Below are positions 11,401 through 22,124 of a stretch of 64,000 bases of DNA, one piece after another. Within the stretch, counting starts at the first letter, position 1. Every line of letters begins with the position of its first letter. Below the pieces are notes generated by a model. It saw nothing but the letters and a program-made list of their open reading frames with translations, was not told the origin of the DNA and did not search any database. The translations under genes were made by a program, and so were the position numbers. This stretch comes from Gigaspora rosea (Eukaryota > Glomeromycota > Glomeromycetes > Diversisporales > Gigasporaceae): the NCBI GenBank assembly GCA_003550325.1, contig QKWP01000218.1, forward strand, positions 174,072-238,071, given 5' to 3'.

Positions 11401-12389
11401 TAGATTTGAAATAATAATTATTTGTTGTTTTTGTTTCTTACGAATTATTCAAGATTTGTATAATAAAACATTTAGTCTATGAAAAAAACCTAGTTTTTAT
11501 AATAATTTTAATATGTATCATTTGAAATAATGTCTATAAATAAGTACAATAAAGCTTGTCTAAAGGGTTTGTAAGCAGATTTAGTAGTTAAAATATTTTC
11601 TAACAGCAATTTTTTTTTGAATATAAAAATAAAATAATACTCAAAAACAAAAAATTGGGATGAAATTAAGTTTCATTATTTTTTTTTTAGATTTCTGTTA
11701 ATATTATTTATTGTTATATTGTAAGCAGTAACCCAAATTTACTCGTGATTAGTAGATATATTCCTAGTTTGAAAAGAGTAACACTGTTAATTTTTTGAAA
11801 GGATAAACTAGAATACCTACTTTATTGAAATTTGAAAAGAGCCAAAAGGCCAAAAAAGGAAAGTACTGGCTATAGTAAGTTTATAGGGATTATACTATAT
11901 AGAATAATATATCTAACTAATTGTTTGCTTCTGTTTTTATATTTATAGAAATTAACAAAATTTTAGTGCTTGTTTACTATTTTTTTGCTTAATAGTACTA
12001 CAGGCTTCTGTTAAAAAACAATTTCTAAGAGTTTAGATCTTTTTTAGCTATAATTAAAACATGCAGTAAATAATTTTGAGCTTTAGTAACTATCAGTAAA
12101 GTTTTTTAAATCTAAATATATTAACTATAGAGTTTTTATAGATTAGTTTTCTTGAAGACACAAGGTATAAGAAATTATTAGAAAGAGGTATGAATATAAT
12201 GTTTAAAGTTAAAATTAGAATTATTGTAAATTTATGATATACTATTCTTTAAACTGTATTCTAAACAAATTTGCTTGATTTTTTTTAAAAATATTTACAT
12301 TTTATAAAATTTTGTTAAGAATATTATTTTTTTTAGTTTCAAAGCACTCATTTTTTATTTAGTTACTTCTTGGTAATCTTATATATATA
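11401..12389. other. AT-rich gene-free spacer
   Basis: No ORF or defined repeat boundary is seen after the mannosidase stop codon. The sequence is decayed AT-rich material. Confidence 0.5.
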
Positions 12390-12560
12390 AAAGTACAACT
12401 AGCCACATATACACTTTCATATTTAATTTAAATAGTTTACCCAAAGATTTATACTAGCTGTTATATTTGCAACTCAATTAAAAAAATTGTCTATTTAAAC
12501 CTTCTAATTTTTTACTCTATTTTTTTTTACTATTACCAGTAGATATATAGTTAGTTTTGA
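12390..12560 (-). repeat. Decayed copy of the tRNA-headed retroelement (body part)
   Basis: Weakly but collinearly matches the copy at 30480-30620: ACAACTAGCC, then a stretch with TATACTAGCTGTTATAT, GCAACTCA, ATTGTCTATTTAAACC and a C/T-rich run. Strand is taken from the full-length copy. Confidence 0.5.
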
Positions 12561-13426
12561 CCTTTTAGATCACTTTTCATATTATCAAATATAATGAACT
12601 TAAAATTTTGCATTTAAACTTTATATTATATAGCTATAATAATAATGAAATTTTAAAGCAATATTTTATTTAAATAAGCTATATATATATTAATAGCTCT
12701 AAAAACTCTTTAATTAAGCATCTTCAAAACTTTTTTTATTTAATTAACTGAATGTTATTAAACAATATACAATTAATTTTTTATTTAAATTTTTATTATA
12801 TTGATTTAAGGCTTTTTTAAGCACATAAATCAATAGGTCAGAGCTCAATTTTTAATTGGTAAAAAGAAGTTTTAACTAGAAAATAGATTTATTATTGTTA
12901 TAAAAAAAAAGGTTGAACCCTTTTTTTGTTAAACTTGTCTGCTTGATCAAATTTTATTATTTAAATTTATATTATAAATTATTAGAAAGAATTGCTTCAA
13001 TTAATTATAGTATTTATATACTTTTTAGCTAGCTAATTATATTAAAAGCACTCTTAGTTTTTAACTTTAGTGATTATTAGCTAATTGGTTTTAAATATTT
13101 AATATAGTTGAAACTTTCAAAACTGATTCTGTCAAAACTGATAACATGTCAAATCTGATAAATAATCAATTTACCAAGTTTGTTTCTGCTATATAAATCT
13201 AATAGTTTATAATGATTTCAAATCCAATAACCTCTCAATACTAATATACAACTTGTTCATCATGCATACTAGATTGAAGAGGTTCAACTGTATAAGTAGT
13301 TTATATCTTATTTAGTTTTACTATATTAGTCTGCTATGAATATTTCTAAATTATACAGATTTGTATAACTAGATTAGTAAAATATAGATTCTTTATTTTT
13401 AATATTCTTTTCAGTATTATATTATT
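12561..13426. other. AT-rich gene-free spacer
   Basis: Only low-complexity AT sequence is seen. Weak similarity to repeat material cannot be excluded. Confidence 0.4.
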
Positions 13427-13800
13427 AGAGTTAGCATTTTTTTATATTATGGCCAATTGGACTTTATGTTCAATTAGCTATATTCAATTGAATGTGTCCA
13501 ATTGAATAAGTTCAATAACAATACTTATATATATACTTTTGGTATTTAATTTAAGTGGTCCACTCCAAGGTTCTATACTAGCTACTATATCAGCAACCCA
13601 ACTACAGAAATTGTCTATTTAAACACTTTAATTTTCTGCTTCTTGACTAATTTCAACTACTTTACCAGGTTTTTGCAGTACATATACAGCAGTTCAAACC
13701 CTAAATTCTTTTTTTATAGCTCTTTAGACTAATTTATTTGTACAAAAAATTTGGTAGAGTAGTACCTGTTCTCCTAAACAATAATGTTAAATAATCTAGT
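13427..13800 (-). repeat. Decayed copy of the tRNA-headed retroelement
   Basis: Collinear with 30490-30745: ACTTTTGGT, TTAAGTGG, AAGGTTCTATACTAGCTAC, CAGCAACCCA, ATTGTCTATTTAAAC, a pyrimidine stretch and TTGGTAGAGTAGTACCTG. It is better preserved than the 12.4-kb copy. A CCAATTGGAC-type palindrome at about 13452-13510 sits at its edge and resembles hAT ends elsewhere in the window. Confidence 0.6.
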
Positions 13801-14424
13801 CAATTAAAAAATTTTAAATAATTTGAGATAATCTAAAATAACTAGTCATTATAGGTTATTTAAATTTTAGATTATTTGCAAATGACTTGTAACCAAATAA
13901 CTATATAGTTATTTGCAAATGACTAGTATTATTTGAAGGTCATTTGAATTATTAGTAATAATATAATAGTTGAAATCTATATAAACTTGATGATTAACAT
14001 ATAATTGCCTGTTAATATATTAGTTCAATATGTATTAAAAGTAAGAATTATAAAATTTTAGATAGCACATTAACTTATTTTGCAGATAATACAAACTCTT
14101 GAAAAAAAATAGCTAATTAAAAAGTACAAAATTTGACTATTTTAGATTAGCTTAACAAAGAATCTGAACATTTGCAAAAAAAGAAAAAGTAAAAACTAAT
14201 ATTTAAATTGATCTTGGTGGAAATAATAAAAATAAAATTTTTACATATTGAAAGATCATTCTAATTCTATAGTCTTAACTTTAAGACCTGTAATTCTAAA
14301 TTTTTATCTCACATATTTAGTTTATTTACAAAATCAAAGTTCCTTCTTTGGTTTGTATTACCAATACAAAATAAGTAAAATGTGTTAACAAGTTGGGCTT
14401 AGTAGTATTAATCAGAAAAATAAA
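13801..14424. other. AT-rich gene-free spacer with short palindromes
   Basis: Several interleaved direct and inverted ATTTGCAAATGACTAG-type words lie near 13850-13930. Nothing coding is seen. Confidence 0.4.
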
Positions 14425-14590
14425 AATATTAATAACCTGCAATAATTTTCAAATTTATTAAATAAGTGCAAAATTTTATTTAAAAAATTACAAAATTTAG
14501 ATTTTTGCAGTTCTTTACAGATTTTTTGCTAAAAATCTGTGAGAATATTTAAAAAGTATAATTTCGCAAATTATTATAGTACTAAGAAAA
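14425..14590. repeat. Short inverted-repeat element (second copy at 38742-38935)
   Basis: The ends read TAATAACCTGCAATAAT and an inverted counterpart near 14565-14585. The interior ATTTTTGCAGTTCTT..CAGATTTTTTG..AAAATCTGTG is shared with 38742-38935, so two dispersed copies exist. A further partial copy follows to about 14700. Confidence 0.55.
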
Positions 14591-14699
14591 TAAAAGTACT
14601 AATAATTTGCAATAATCTTCAAAATTATTAAATAATTACAAAGTTTAAAAAAAAACTATGAAAATTTATAAAAAATTTTAATTTTGTAGTTTTTTTAAA

Positions 14700-15150
14700 A
14701 TTTGAATAAAAAAAAATAGAAAAAATAATAGATTATAAGGTAAAATAGAGTATTGTGATAAAAGGGAGTATTGCAGTCAGGGATTATACCAAATTAGGAA
14801 TTACATTCTAGAACGATCTACAGGTGGATTCTTGAATTTGATTGGCTTTCACGTGCCTTTTACCCTCATTGTGAAAAAAATTTTTTTGATAATTATCTGA
14901 GACCTGGTAAGTTTCGAACATATAGTTCAAGGTGTCTAGTTTTAATAATCAAAATTAATCAGCGGCGATCAGCCTTTTTTGCCAAAGTAAATGAGAAGCT
15001 AAAAATAGATATTTGTTTTGCACAAAAAGTTAAAACTTGTCATCAATTAACAGTTAATCTTAAGAACCTTTTTAAAATTTGTACATATTTAAGAACGTTT
15101 TAAAGTTTTATTACGCTATAGTAACTAAAATTTTAATTTATTTATAATTA
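14700..15150. other. Gene-free spacer
   Basis: No ORF above noise is present. A small unique-looking, less AT-rich patch lies at 14760-14880. Words such as GAGTATTG..CAGTCAGGGA recall the ends of the palindromic elements near 16.0 and 16.36 kb. Confidence 0.35.
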
Positions 15151-15159
15151 CTGTAGTAA

Positions 15160-15745
15160 GAATGAATGTAGCACGATAGGTAGATTAAAGATGAGCGTAG
15201 CATAGTTAGAACGAACGTAGTATTATAGTTGGGACAAGCACAATAGTTGACAAACATAGTTCAATAGTTGGGACGAACATAGTACAATAATTGGAACGTA
15301 GTAATAATTGGGTTGAACATATCATAATTGTAGGGATGAATGTAGTATGGTAGTTGGTAGTGCAATAGCAAGAATGAACATAGCAAGATAGTTGGAATGG
15401 ACATAGCACGATAGTTTGGTAGATTCGGAATGTTGTAGCACAATAATTGGGACGAATATAGCATGATAATTGAAACGAATGTCGCATGATAGTTTGGGAC
15501 AAACGTAGCAATAGCACAATAGTTGGGATGAATGTAGCACAATAGTTGGGACGAACGTAGCACAATAGTTGGGATGAACATAGCACGATAGTTGGGACGA
15601 ACATAGCACAATAATTGGGACAAGAATAACACAGTAATTAGGTAGATTCGAACGTAAGAATAATAGGTAGATTTGGGATGAACATAGCACGAGAGTTGGT
15701 AGATTCGGGACAAACATAGCACATGAGTTTTATATTCGTGACATA
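15160..15745. repeat. 23-bp minisatellite array
   Basis: Tandem units of the form TTGGGACGAACGTAGCACAA plus TAG (23 bp) run for over 500 bp with point and indel variants. Because 23 is not a multiple of three, the array is open in all three minus-strand frames (15206-15722), giving look-alike peptides such as VPTIVLCSSQLLCYV. These are repeat artefacts, not genes. Related words in the opposite orientation occur at 42285-42960 and 44371-44885. Confidence 0.85.
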
Positions 15746-15994
15746 GTAGTTAGTGTTAGAAATATTGAATTATGGCACTGTAGGATATAGTTAGATTTTT
15801 AATATAGTATTGTATTAGATTCTTTATTTTAAAATTCTGAAATTAATAAAAAATTTAAAAAAATAAAAATAAAAAAAAATTGTTTTTTAAATATTTAAAT
15901 TTTATTGGCCAATTTTTATAACACGTGGAATAATCTGGAACAAAATCTAGAACAACCTGACAGATGATCATTACTAAATAAGGTGCAATCTGCA
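15746..15994. other. Gene-free spacer
   Basis: AT-rich sequence with an A-run near 15840-15880; no feature is supported. The 104-codon minus ORF starting at 16169 is a shadow of a palindromic repeat. Confidence 0.35.
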
Positions 15995-16300
15995 ATAGCC
16001 AAATATGGTATATTCCCTGACTGTATTGTGACAAATTGCAATATCTCGTGATTCCGTGATTAGAATTGGACGAAACTTGAACCATTAGAATCCTCTCATC
16101 AAGAGGAATTGAATGGTACAAATTTTGTCCGATTCTGATCATTGAGTTACAAGATATTCGAACTAACACAGATTTTTAATATTTTTTCAATTTTTAATTA
16201 AAATTTTTTATGCGTTTGTAGTCAGAGCCAAGCAATTTTTATACCAATCGATTCTTCTTATTGAGAGAAGTCAATTGGTTATAAGAAGTGCACATTTTGA
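15995..16300. repeat. Partial palindromic-module elements
   Basis: Two copies of the palindromic core lie here: 16080-16119 (ACCATTAGAATCCTC..GAGGAATTGAATGGT) and 16241-16283 (ACCAATCGATTCTTC..GAGAAGTCAATTGGT). The first is flanked by arms with ATTGCAATATCTCGTGATT on the left and GAGTTACAAGATATTCG on the right. Ends are decayed. Confidence 0.55.
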
Positions 16301-16358
16301 TCATGGATCACAAGAAATCCATGCTTAAAATGTAAAACATATATAAATTGTAACAAAG

Positions 16359-16515
16359 GGGGTATTGTGACGAATTGTTATATCTTGTGACTCTGTGATC
16401 AAAATTTGACGATTTAAATATCATTTGATTCTTCTCGATAAGGTGAATTGAATAGTGTAAGTTTCACTTGATTCTGATCAATGGATCCCAAGATATTATG
16501 ATTCGTCAGAATACC
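16359..16515. mobile_element. About 157-bp self-complementary MITE with the palindromic module
   Basis: The left end GGGGTATTGTGACGAATTG and the right end GATTCGTCAGAATACCC are inverted counterparts. The body is one palindromic module centred near 16440. Almost the whole element folds back on itself. A relative of the left end, inverted, lies at about 17590-17612. Confidence 0.6.
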
Positions 16516-16674
16516 CTCCAGTATCCAAATTTTCTATTTTTTTAATAAAAATTCAAATTAAGATATTTGGGATCCAGTGAATGGAATCACATGATTTTGG
16601 TATTATTTGATTCACTTAATGTGACGAATCGTGTGATACCAAAAATTTTCATTTTTGGTTAATATATCATGTAA

Positions 16675-17572
16675 GGGAGCTTTCAGAAATTACGTAATTT
16701 TTGGGTGGGTAGGTGGGGTCGCCAAAATATCAGGTTATATTTCTGGTCAAAATTTTATAATTCTGGCCAAAAGTATAAAATTATAAAACTTTAATAATGT
16801 TTGATCTACTAGGCCAATTTAGATGATTTAACTACCAAAATGCTCGTCTCGATGAGATGATCCTAACAAGCCTGAAATCATTAAAATCTAATCACAGAAT
16901 CCCAAGATCGTTCAACTTTTGTGTAATTTTAATAGTGATTTTTTAGAATTCTAAGTAAATTTCTTTAACATTGAATAACTTTTGATCCACTGGTCTGTTT
17001 TGGATGATTTAACTACCAAAATGTTCGTCTCAGTGAGACAATTCTGACAAGCCCAAAATCGCTAAATTCCAATCACAGGATTCCAAGATCAATAAAAATT
17101 GTATTGTTATTAACAATACAAATCTTTACTGATTTTGTGATACTGTAATTGGAATTTAGCGATTTTAGGCTTGTTAGAATCGTCTCACTGAGACGAACAT
17201 TTTGGTAGTTAAATCATTCAAAACAGACCAGTGGATCAAAAGTTATTCAATGTTAAAGAAATTTACTTAGTAATTCTAAAAAATCACTATTAAAATTACA
17301 CAAAAGTTGAACGATCTTGGGATCCTGTTATTAGATTTTAACGATTTTAGGCTTGTTAGAATCGTCTCGTTGAGACAAGCATTTTGGTAGTTAAATCATA
17401 CAAAACGGACCAGTGGATCAAAAATTATTATCAATTCAAAAAATTGGATATATAAATAATTTTTAAAAAAATATAAAATTTGGTTGGCTAATAGAGTATC
17501 GGGTGTGGGTGGGTGTGGTAAAGTTTTGAAATTTATTAGTAACAAAAAATTATGTAATTTCTGGAAGCTCCC
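16675..17572. mobile_element. PIF/Harbinger-like palindromic MITE, about 0.9 kb
   Basis: The termini GGGAGCTTTCAGAAATTACG and the inverted counterpart ending GGAAGCTCCC are flanked by TAA at 16672-16674 and 17573-17575. A 3-bp TWA duplication is the hallmark of PIF/Harbinger elements. Each half is a 300-plus-bp arm, and each arm carries two palindromic cores: 16831-16873 and 17011-17053 on the left, 17173-17216 and 17349-17391 on the right. The axis is near 17110-17130 (ATTGTATTGTTATTAACAAT). No transposase is encoded. Confidence 0.75.
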
Positions 17573-17609
17573 TAATATGATCGGAATATTATCAATTCAT
17601 CACAATACC

Positions 17610-19455
17610 CCACTTTATCTTATATATACAACATCAGCAAATTTATAATAGTGCAATCTTTCGAAAGATATGCAAAATCTTTCGAAAGATTTCGCATATG
17701 CAATATATTTCGAAATATTTTGCAATGTATTTCGAAATATTGCAGGTTTCAAAATATTTCGAAAATGTTTTCGAAAGTAAATTCGAAATATTTTTCGAGT
17801 GGACTGGCTGTGACTGGCTGGATTAGTAGATATGTAATCTGGGTCATACCAAGGACGCATTGGACTATTTTCGAATACTTCGAATATATCTAAATTAATC
17901 TGCATATCTGTATTACAAGATCAGATTAGATCTTTTGCTTATTAATTAGATCTATTCACATTGTTTTTTATTTCATTGTTTTTTTTACTTTCGCTTGTTT
18001 TCGCTTTTTTTTGCTTTTGTTTTGTTTTTCTTTTTTTATTTATTTATTTATTTTTAATTTTTTTCATATTTTACAAGAATACTAGCCCTTTGCAAGAAAA
18101 CCTGCAACTTTTTGAAACTTAGTGCATGCCTACTCAGATTTTTGAAACTTTGCAAGAACACACAACAGGTTTCAACCAGAAATTTCTAAATTTCCAGGAA
18201 CACTACTTTAGAGAAATGGGTGCAAGTTTTTGCAAGTTTTTGCAAGTTTTGCAAGTTTTTTGCAAGTTCTTGTAAGGCTTTGCTTTTTTTATTTTTTCGT
18301 TTCATGTTTTTTGTTTTTGTTTTTTTTTGTTTTATTTTTTTATTAATTTATTTTATTTTGCCACTTTGAGAGAACAGACCCTTCCTTCCTAGCACTTTGC
18401 AAAAAAACCTACCCAGACTTTTTGGCACTTTGCGACTTTTTTAGCATTTTGCAAAAACATTAACATGGCTTTCAAATTTCTGTATTTGCAAGAACACGAA
18501 CTCTTATTTTAGAGGAATAAAGATTTGGGGCTTCATTTATTTTTTTTATTAGTTTGCTTACATTTTTTGTTTTTTTTGTTTTTTTTTTACTTATTTTTTT
18601 AATTTTTATTTTATTTTTATTTATTCCTAACTTTTTCGAAACTTTGCGACTTTTTCGGCACTTTACAAAAGTTCTCCGGCAATTTGCAAGAACACCAACA
18701 CATTTGAGAAATGGTTTTTTTTTATTTTTTTTCACTTTTTTACTATTTTTAGGAGGTATTTAGAAAAAAAGAGCGAAACGAAGATATAACCAAACCAAAA
18801 AAAATATCCAAAGCGAAGCAATAGAAAACAAAAAAGCGATAACAATAGAAAACAAAGAAGCGAAGATAATAGCTAACTTTGGGGTGAGCGAAAATAAGTG
18901 TGTAGGGCTAGTTTTTTGTATATAGTAATAGAATTAGATGCGAAGAAGTACAAAAGTAGTTAAAATAATATGTAATAATATAAAAATAATATTTTAAAAA
19001 ATGTATAATAATTAAAATATAATATATAATATAATATGTATAATATATAATAATAATAAATAAAAAAATAATAATAAATAAAAATATAAAATTTAATAAT
19101 GCGAAAATTTTAAAAATTTTCGAAAATATGCGAAATATTGCGAAATATTGTGAAAAGCTGCAGATTTACGTGATAATATACGAAATATTATCTCCTGCGA
19201 CCCCTGAAATGAGATAATTAGATAGGGTTTGCATTGTTTTATTTGGTCTATTTCGCAACATTGCGCAATATATTTTGCATTATTTCGCAATATTTCACAA
19301 TATGTTTCAAAATATTTCAAAAAAAATATATACCGAAATCTTTCGAAAGATTGCGGTTCTTTCAAAAGATTTTGCGCCGATCGCAATTCTTTCAAAAGAT
19401 TTTAGTATGCAATTTCTTTCGAAAGATTTCGCATATTTATTTTGCTGATGAATAG
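17610..19455. repeat. TTTCGAAA-rich inverted-repeat block with pyrimidine-rich interior
   Basis: Outer arms (about 17627-17800 and 19095-19452) are dense in CTTTCGAAAG and ATTTCGAAAT palindromes and are inverted relative to each other; ATCAGCAAATTTA on the left answers ATTTTGCTGAT on the right. The interior is T-rich with repeated CACTTTGCAAGAA-type words. The same interior family recurs at 22900-24060. ORFs here are low-complexity noise. Confidence 0.6.
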
Positions 19456-19535
19456 TAGAAATAAAAAGTAAATTTTCTGGTTATTTCTATAGTTAGAATA
19501 ACTAGAATTTACTTTTATTCCTACCATATTGTATA
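19456..19535. repeat. 75-bp hairpin, two copies in window
   Basis: GAAATAAAAAGTAAATTTTC and the inverted ACTAGAATTTACTTTTATTC form a stem around TTATTTCTATAGTTAGAATAA. A second copy lies at 39072-39148. Confidence 0.6.
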
Positions 19536-19558
19536 TATATATGCCCTACTACTAGTAA

Positions 19559-20090
19559 GGGGCATCCATAAATAACATTATACAAGAGGTGGGTTGGACG
19601 AATAATAACGTTTTTCTCAATAAGTAGGAGGAGGGTCAAAAAAATATAACATAATTTTTTTAGAAAAAATTGGCTAAAATTGAAGCAGTAGTCCAAATTT
19701 AATGATTTTGGTACCACTCGATTCGTCTCAGCGAGAGGAGTCGAATGGTACCAATTGCATTTAATTAGGATTACTGGATCAAAAGTTATTGGCCAAATAC
19801 TATTGGTTATTATGTTTTCTTATAAAATTATTATAAAATTAATAGTTTTTTGTGAATAACTATTGATCCAGTAATTCTAATGAAATAATTTTGGTACTAT
19901 TGGATTCATCTCACTAAACAAATCGAATGGTACCTAAATCATCTAAATCGGATAACTGTGTCACAATATATTCAAGTTTTTGTAAAATTTTATATATAAA
20001 CATGCAGATTTTGAAAAATTTTTTTATATAGTAGAGGGGGGGTCAAGCGCTACTATAAGGGGATACATAACGTTATTTATGGATGCCCCC
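19559..20090. mobile_element. PIF/Harbinger-like MITE, copy 1 (532 bp)
   Basis: The ends GGGGCATCCATAAATAAC and GTTATTTATGGATGCCCCC are inverted repeats flanked by TAA at 19556-19558 and 20091-20093. The body carries two palindromic cores (19710-19752 and 19893-19934) and the GATCAAAAGTTATTGGCC segment. It is about 85-90% similar by eye to the copy at 38150-38687. No coding capacity. Confidence 0.85.
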
Positions 20091-20177
20091 TAATTACAAG
20101 AAAAAACAATAAACAAAAAAAAAACAAAAAATAAATAAATAATGTAAAAAAAGCAAACTATTAAAATAATGAATTTA

Positions 20178-20495
20178 ACTACAAATAACCGGCAGAGATC
20201 ATCACCGGTATGTAATTAACCAATAATGATAAAACAAAAAAAAAGTTCATTTCATTTACTTTAGGGTTAGGGTGAGGCCTGGGATTTTAGCAGGGTGTTT
20301 GATATATGCAAAATTTAGCAAGGAGTTTTTTTTGCTAGAATGTCGAAGGTAGTTTCATAGACGAATTCTTGAGATATTAGCATTTTTTTAAAAAAAATCT
20401 TTATTTTTGTTACACAAACTAATTTGCACATTACACTTGATTCTGCAAATTTATTGGCTAATTACACACCGGTGATGATCACCGCCGGTTATAGT
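20178..20495. mobile_element. TA-flanked TIR element (about 318 bp)
   Basis: The left ACTACAAATAACCGG..ATCACCGGTATGTAATTA is mirrored on the right by TAATTACACACCGGTGAT..CCGGTTATAGT. TA flanks both ends. No ORF. Confidence 0.65.
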
Positions 20496-20604
20496 TAGTA
20501 AAATTCTAAAATAATAATAAAAAAAATTATACTATATAATTTTAAAAAAACTTATAAATAAATAAATAAAAAAAATAAATAAGTAATAAAAATAGAAATA
20601 TCTA

Positions 20605-20800
20605 AACAGTGCCCTTGTGCATTTTGTGCCCTAATGTACTACTAATTAATTTTGTTTGAAGTTAAGTTAAAGTTAGAATTAGAATTAAAATTCGTACAAA
20701 ATTGTAAGAAAATTATTTTTTGTTAGAAGTTCAATAGGGGTTACTCTAGTAAAATTTCAATATATAAAAATAGAGAGCACAAAGTACACAGGGTACTGTC
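20605..20800. mobile_element. TA-flanked TIR element (about 196 bp)
   Basis: The left end AACAGTGCCCTTGTGCATTT and the right end containing AAAGTACACAGGGTACTGTC are inverted copies with a few mismatches, each next to TA. Confidence 0.6.
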
Positions 20801-20831
20801 TAGTTCAGTTTATAAAAATAAAATGTTCATA

Positions 20832-21180
20832 CAGTTTGACCTTTCTATAGTCACACCCATATAGTCACACCTCTATATAAGCATCCTATATTGTACAATG
20901 GACTTAAAATATAGTAAAAAACCTCATTATAGTTACATATCACTTATAATCACTCATCAGCAAAAAATATATATGCATAAACTTGCGCAAGTTTTTACAG
21001 TATGTAAGAAAATTGTAACTTATGTAATATTTAGTATAAAATTGCGTTAAGTCTTACGATGTATAAGAAAATTGTAAATTTGTGTAAAAATTTTCCATAA
21101 GTTTACGATTTTCTTATAGTATATAAGAAAATTGTAAAGTTATATAAAATTTTTATGTAAATTTACAATTTTTTTATGGT
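20832..21180. repeat. Half of a pogo/Tc1-like element, interrupted downstream
   Basis: It begins CAGTTTGACCTTTCTATAGT after TA, like the element at 42961 and its CAGTTAAACCTCTATATAA end. It continues into repeats of GTATAAGAAAATTGTAA, which resume at about 22125 after the inserted element. No matching right terminus was found. Confidence 0.45.
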
Positions 21181-21181
21181 A

Positions 21182-22122
21182 TAGTGCAGAACACCTAAAG
21201 GCTTCCCAAACTTTAAAGCAAATAGCATTTAATATAAAATAATATCAAAAAAAATGTGCCGCTATTTATATAGTTTAACTAATTTACTACAATTTAGCGG
21301 CTCTAATTTTTTAATTCGTGATTCGCCTATAATGAGTAGGACCTATATAATAAATTTTGGGGCAAATTACTATATTAATTTACTAAATATAGAAATCTGG
21401 CTGTTCATCCTTTTAAAAGTTTTTTTTTGTCAATTAAACCTTTAATATTTATCTAATAAACATTGTAGAGCTAATTTTTCTGATTCTAATAGTAGTAAAA
21501 CCATTAAAATTGACCTAGTATATCATGAAAAATGAGCATATTAATTTTTACGACTATATGTTTTTTCCTTTAAATAAACAAAGAAAAAGCATATACTGTA
21601 GTTGCAAAAATTAAAATGCTTACCATATATCACATGCTGTATTGTGTTAATTTTAATGATTTTACTTACTATTGGAATCAGAAAAATTAGTTCTACAACT
21701 TTTATTAGATGCACATTAAAAGTTTACTTGACAGAAAAAAACTTTTGAAGGAGGAACAACCCGATTCCAACATTTACTAAAAAACTTATCTTCACTTATC
21801 CCTACTTTTTACTATATATTACATCTATGATTTCTATTATCTATAGGCAAATCACAAATTAAAACTTATTATATATTTTCAATATATATAAGTTTAAAAG
21901 CATGCTATTTTTATATGATATAGAAAAAATTATCTCAAAATGGGACAAGTCACGTGTTTTGGCTCACTCCTATTGGTTAATTTTAAAATATTTTAAAATT
22001 AATTTTAAAATTTATTTTTAAAAATTAATTTTTAACCAATCAAAATGCAGGATTTCAAAAAAACTATAAATTTTTGAAAATAGGACAATCATGTGACTTC
22101 CGCCTTTAGGTGTCCTGCACCG
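21182..22122. mobile_element. TA-flanked TIR element (941 bp) carrying a nested element
   Basis: The left AGTGCAGAACACCTAAAGGC and the right GCCTTTAGGTGTCCTGCAC are inverted repeats with TA on both sides. It is inserted into the GTATAAGAAAATTG repeat. An inner palindromic element occupies 21315-21858. Confidence 0.65.
21315..21858. mobile_element. TTAA-flanked palindromic element, copy 1
   Basis: The left TTCGTGATTCGCCTATA and the right TATAGGCAAATCACAAA are inverted repeats, each next to TTAA. The arms are long and mirror each other: TTAGATG/CATTTAA words and the AAACATTGTAGAGC / TTCTACAAC region. Copy 2 is at 39374-39909. TTAA flanks suggest piggyBac-like mobilisation, but TA flanking with a longer TIR would fit equally. 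The 63-codon ORF at 21254 is noise. Confidence 0.6.
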
Positions 22123-22124
22123 TA

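Noticed and set aside
15206..15722. Three overlapping minus-strand ORFs of 131-153 codons
   Set aside because: They are the three frames of a 23-bp tandem repeat; peptides are near-copies of each other and no domain is present.
15855..16169. 104-codon minus ORF
   Set aside because: Covers a palindromic-module element and an A-run; shadow of repeat DNA.
18472..18763. Lys-rich and Phe-rich ORFs on both strands
   Set aside because: Low-complexity translations of poly-T/poly-A tracts.
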